In this document: positions 59,551 through 64,000 of the stretch, piece after piece | Numbering within the stretch: the stretch's first letter is position 1 | Layout: each line of letters begins with the position of its first letter | From: Epiperipatus broadwayi | Taxonomy: Eukaryota; Onychophora; Udeonychophora; Euonychophora; Peripatidae | Reading direction: 5' to 3' | Assembly (NCBI GenBank): GCA_028023455.1 | Contig: JAQFVV010012396.1 | Location: 10,704,085-10,768,084, forward strand | DNA length: 64,000 nucleotides | Notes under the pieces: generated by a model | What the model was told of the DNA's origin: nothing | The model's input: the letters and a program-made list of their open reading frames with translations, nothing else | Databases searched by the model: none | Program-made: the position numbers and the translations under genes

Positions 59551-59553
<3 letters not shown>

Positions 59554-59562
59554 CACTTAAAC

Positions 59563-59725
59563 AGAGCAAAACTCTCCATACAGTATTGCCACCTGTGCTA
59601 AACAGAGTAATCAATGGATGCCAGAAGGCTTGTGCATAAAATCCCTATCTAATGCCTGTTTATCAACAATTAATGTGCTAGTATAGGAGATGTGATCATG
59701 TGATGCTTAGTGGTTTAATAAACAC
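59563..59725 (-). repeat. Repeat family 1 fragment
   Basis: It shares AAACTCTCCATACAGTATTG, ATCAATGGATGCCAGAAGGC and GATCATGTGATG with the other family 1 copies. An internal deletion removes the hammerhead. Confidence 0.75.
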
Positions 59726-60374
59726 TTAACATACTGTGCATTTCTCTTTTCTGGAATTAAAATGGCCATAATCTTTTATGAAAGGCTGCTAATGAATGAA
59801 TGAATACAGAATAGTTAGTGATTATCCTTTTTCTATATCATTTGAGATGATGCTTTAATTTATTTATTCTTCTGTCACTAATCTCAGCCATCATTTCTTC
59901 TGTCTAAAATATTAAGAAAAAGCAAAAAAAAAAAAAGAGCAAAGTATAATAGGAAAAAAAGATACAAACCCTTCTTATGAAGAATTGTTAAAAGAAGAAA
60001 CATGAAATTTTATTTAAATTTCAGCACAAGATGAAAGGAATAATTAAATTGAATAAGATTATATGTAACTATATACTTCAGATGCCAAATCATTGCTCAT
60101 TAATTGGGAGCTCACTAAGATTGTTATCATAATAATAAAAATAATATTTTTGTTTTTGAATGAAAATATTACATATACTAAGTTTTCTGTCCAAACATAG
60201 GATAAGTAATTAAGTCAGTGAGATTTGACTAAACTAGTGATAATAAGTTGGGCATATTGGTTTGCATTCTTTTAATGCAATTTAATTAAACATTTTTTAT
60301 TTAGGGGTTTATCATAAACTAAATATAAGTTGTGTATGTAGAACTTCATTATTGTTTTATATGTTAACCAAATG
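59726..60374. other. AT-rich sequence, nothing recognised
   Basis: No supportable feature. Confidence 0.4.
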
Positions 60375-61775
60375 TACCCAGCCTTTAAAGGCCATCGTTT
60401 TTTAAATTAGTTGCTTTAACAAATTTTTTTAAAGATTTAATAATATTCATTAAGGCTGTAGCCTCAAGCTAATGTAAATTGAACAAAACGTTTTAATATT
60501 ATATAAATAAATGTGTTACAGTCAAATATCAGCCTTTCACGCTAATTGTGCATATGCTATGCGAGTGTTAATAATAAATGAATACTTTCTCACCAATACA
60601 AGATATAGTATTTATGCAAGAATTAGCGTGAAAGGCTATTTGACTGTAATACAATTGTTTACATATGCTATATAAAATAAATGCTTATTTACATAAATAA
60701 ATGTCAGAAATGTACCCAGTCTGAAAGGTCATAGTTTTTGTAATAGTTTTTTTAAATTGGTTGCTTTAACAATTTTTTTTTAAGATTTAATGTAAATTAA
60801 ACAAAAGATTTTGATATTATATAATATGTAAATAAGCTTTTATTTTATATAGCGCTATGTTTATAATTGTATTACATTAAAGATCAGTCTTTTCAAGCTA
60901 TTGTGCATGCGCTTTTTAAGAGTGTTAATAATAAATGAATACTTTCATTCCCAACATAAGATATAGTATTTATGAAAGAATAAAATGAATCCACTTATTC
61001 TTTCCAACCCAAATGCTTATATATGGGCAAATCTTAAGTACTGGAAATGAAAGCATGAGGATAAACCACTCACTTTAAATTACTGTTTACGATATCTGAA
61101 TGAATGATGTTGACGAAATTATCTAGAATTTACTAAACGTCACTCTCAAATGAAACTTAAACACATGTTATTTTATATAGTGCTATGTTTATAATTGTAA
61201 TACATTAAAGATCAGCCTTTTCAAGCTATTGTGCATGCGCTTTTTACGAGTGTTAAGTACTTAAGATTTGCCCATATGTAAGCATTTGGGTTGGAAAGAA
61301 TAAGTGGATTCATTTTATTCTTTCATAAATACTATATCTCGTGTTGGAAATGAAAGTATTCATTTATTATTAACACTCTTAAAAAGCGCATGCACAATAA
61401 CTTGACAGGCTGATTTTAAATGTATTACAATTATAAACATAGTGCTATATAAAATAAATGCTTATTTACATATGTTTAAGTTTCATTTGAGAGTGACGTT
61501 TAGTAAATTCCAGATAATTTCGTCGACGTCATTCATTCAGATATCGTAAACAGTAATTTAAAGTGAGTGGTCTATCCTCACGCTTTCATTTCCAGTAGTT
61601 AAGATTTGCCCATATATAAGCATTTGGGTTGGAAAGAACAAGTGGATTCATTTTGTTCTTTCATATATACTATATCTTGTGTTGGGAGTTATAAAGTATT
61701 CATTTATTATTAACACTCGTAAAAAGCGCATGCACAACAGCTTGAAAAGGTTGATCTTTAATGTATTATAAATAA
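60375..61775. repeat. Complex repeat block with a large imperfect palindrome
   Basis: The words TTGTGCATGCGCTTTTTA, AGTGTTAATAATAAATGAAT and CCAACCCAAATGCTTATAT occur on plus near 60905-61015. They recur in inverse near 61255-61430 and again near 61600-61770. Arms of roughly 390-430 bp (about 60840-61256 and 61290-61775) can be aligned with high identity by eye. A smaller related hairpin (about 60515-60655) and a direct duplication of AAATGTACCCAG...TTGCTTTAACAA (about 60370 and 60707) precede it. No protein is encoded. It looks like fold-back elements of one family inserted into or next to each other. Confidence 0.7.
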
Positions 61776-62439
61776 ATATGATAAATTTTCAATTAAAAAA
61801 AAAGTTTGGAACAATCCAGCTTGTTTGGTACATTTCAGAAATGTATCCAGCAAGATTTTAATACATTTAGTTTTATTAAAAATAACAATTTTAAATATAT
61901 CTTATATTTGATATGTGAATTTGACAGCATTATGGACAACTGCTTTGTAAAAAAAAATATTTTTATTAATGGCATACTTCCTTCACATAAAATGTTTTGT
62001 AATAAAAATTATGGATTATTAAATATAAAGAGTGGAATTATTTCCTTTGCATAAAATGCTCATAATATCAATATAAATTATGGTTTAGCTAAGTTTTTTT
62101 TTTTTGATTTTTTGGTTGTGAATTTGACAGCGTTTAGGATAAACGTAATAGTTTTTTTTAATTGGCTGTGAATTTGACACGTAACAGCATTACGGACAAA
62201 TGTTTAGGGATTTTATATATAAGATTGCTGATGATTATTTCCATGAAATCCATGTGAATTAAAAAAACAATAGGTTTTAATTGTGTAGCTATTAGTATGA
62301 CATTTATTTCTACATACAAAATACTTATTGACATTTTTTAGACATTTTTTTTTAAAAACATGAAAAGTAAGAAAAAAATAGAAGCATTTTTAATTCATGC
62401 TAGAATTTGGATAGCAGACAATGTGAAAAATAACTCTAA
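61776..62439. other. AT-rich sequence with a short repeated word
   Basis: GTGAATTTGACA occurs near 61915, 62127 and 62168, twice followed by a CATTA-GGACAA-like string, suggesting small local duplications. The 82-codon frame at 61806-62054 contains the first and has no known relative. Confidence 0.35.
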
Positions 62440-62900
62440 TGTGAACATTTTTTATTCTCTGGAGACTTGACCAATTAAGACAAGGGATAAGAAAAGATCA
62501 AAGATTTTAGAAAAATGCATTTGGAAGAGACTGGAAACGATTTAGTTAGAAAGAGAAGATTAGAAAATTATTGAAAAGAATAATTGATGGAAAAGGAACT
62601 TGAAGAACCCTAACAGAAGGTGAATAGAATAATTAAGCAATAGAATACTTCAATTTAGGAACACTTGATCATTATAACAGCTTGACATACTGTGAATTTA
62701 CTACAAACTTACACTATTAAGATGCAGTGTTCTTAAATATAGAATATCTGGGGATGTGAGCAAAAGAAATGGATGGTTTTAAAGGAAATTGATTGATTTA
62801 AATGATAGGTTAAAGAATAGAAAGATTTGAGGAAGAAGCATGGGAGTCTCTATAGATCTTCCAGCTATAACAGATGATGAAAAGCAGTTTTTTTTTTAAA
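62440..62900 (+). pseudogene. LINE ORF2 tail fragment
   Basis: The plus-strand text TRDKKRSKILEKCIWKRLE at about 62475-62535 resembles the LINE segment after LYGSETW (family DxKRLExFEMWxWRRM). Lysine/arginine-rich text with stops follows. Short and decayed. Confidence 0.45.
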
Positions 62901-64000
62901 ATTTTTTTTTTAAATTAGAGAGAAAAAAAATCTTAAATAAGATAAAAAAAATATATATATATATTTTTTTAAAAAAAATATTTTCAGAATATACAGCGTT
63001 TAATTCTTGATTTTTTGTTTGTTTTTGTATTTTATGAAAATATGAGGGGGGGGGGGTTGTTTCTTTGAGTTTCTAAATCGAAAAAAATGTGAAATTAATA
63101 ATGTGACATGACTAATATGTAAAATTATTTTTTTAATAGTATAATTTTTTATTATGAGCAGCTCTTGGAATAAATATTTCTCATAAATAAATAATAGACA
63201 GTGATTATATTGAAATAAGAATAATAAAAAGATTCTAAATCAAAAACTGAATATTTTATTTAAAATGAAAAAAAAAAAAGGATATTTATCATGAAATCTT
63301 TTCAGTGAGATTTGTATTAATATTTATTTCTGGAAATCATTTTCCAGCTAATTATCTTGTAATTGAGTGAAAAAGGAAATCAGCTTCACATTAGAAAAAT
63401 TAAATAATTTATAATAAAGAATGCTATAGAAGCACACACTGCACTAGTAATATATAATTAGACAATAACTCTGACACATTCCTTTACTCAGACAATTGGT
63501 TTATTTTTCTACACTGTATGGGTTGGAAGATGAGGTTCACAGCATTTTTTTTTTAATACAGCAATGTCTACATAGTCTATTCAGGTGCTCTTCTCTTCCA
63601 GCTAATGGAACAATCTCTAACTAATGACTTCCACTTATTCTTCTTGATAGAGTTTGTCATTTTATTACTAAACCAAGTTTCACTGAATTTATATCTGATT
63701 TTAGACTTATTTCATAGATATATTATAGAAATGCTAAAAAAACAACAACAACAGCTATGTGTTAACTGAATATTTTATAATAAACGATACAGATATATTC
63801 TATGTCTTTGCATATTTCCATAATATAGATTTTCGCCCAAAATCACCTACAGATAACTTGTTTTTGCTGGCAGACATTTCTGAATCATTTTTGACTCATT
63901 AGAATGAATGAGTCATTTATTTATATAAATAAAACCATTGTAATTACATAAATCTGCATTTTCAGAGTTTTACTTCCAAGTTACTCTCATTAGAAAACAT
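62901..64000. other. AT-rich sequence, no gene
   Basis: A poly-G tract lies near 63045-63056. Nothing else is recognisable to the end of the window. Confidence 0.4.

Noticed and set aside
59385-59579. 64-codon minus-strand frame rich in tyrosine and isoleucine
   Set aside because: It is a translation of the (AAT)n microsatellite.

Overview
The window is animal nuclear DNA, roughly three-quarters A+T by eye. It has no operons, no dense coding and no bacterial features. The repeat types point to an invertebrate metazoan: Penelope-like elements with a GIY-YIG endonuclease, Ty3/Gypsy relics, non-LTR (LINE) relics, a pogo/Tigger-like relic, fold-back MITEs, tRNA-headed SINEs and repeats carrying hammerhead ribozymes. 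I cannot name the phylum from this sequence. One host gene is well supported: an intact, full-length TMEM45-family (DUF716) membrane protein on the minus strand at 33133-33978. All its coding sequence is in one exon, and a splice acceptor lies just upstream of the start. Almost everything else recognisable is a decayed or non-autonomous mobile element.

Layout. 257-1030: tandem dimer (period 467) of repeat family 2, with a hammerhead-like fold in each unit. 1309-1505: small MITE. 2168-3076: Tigger-like relic. 4738-5084: fold-back. 6474-7200: repeat family 1, with hammerheads in inverted arrangement. 8120-10340: unique, somewhat less AT-rich DNA. 12480-13480: LINE relic (+). 13845-14100: family 1 fragment. 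15290-16960: LINE relic (-). 17888-18240: coding-like stretch of unknown identity. 19126-19833: TA-type inverted-repeat element beside a Ty3/Gypsy relic (19840-22940) that has lost its RT. 25529-25910: fold-back. 27082-27257: tRNA-SINE. 29000-30450: LINE relic (+). 31183-31560: fold-back. 33133-33978: TMEM45-like gene. 34791-35841: LINE relic (-). 37160-42265: Penelope-like element with inverted terminal copies, interrupted by a 101-bp tRNA-like retroposon and by a 2.69-kb inverted-repeat transposon filled with a G-poor minisatellite. 42620-46000: Ty3/Gypsy relic (-) fused at its integrase to a family 2 repeat. 46577-46830 and 48785-48965: fold-backs. 50373-50485: palindrome built from family 2 hammerhead sequence. 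52205-53215: family 1 hammerhead units abutting a second Penelope-like relic (53220-54490, -). 55543-56000: nested MITE. 57734-57990: family 2 copy. 59446-59550: (AAT)n. 60375-61775: large imperfect palindrome. 62440-62900: LINE fragment.

The most interesting signal is two unrelated interspersed repeat families that each carry a type I hammerhead-ribozyme-like fold with a very short stem III. They occur as tandem or inverted units of about 450-490 bp, the architecture known from Penelope-like pLTRs and animal retrozymes. All copies seen here carry at least some decay. All coordinates and alignments were made by eye, so boundaries of old repeats are approximate to tens of bases.
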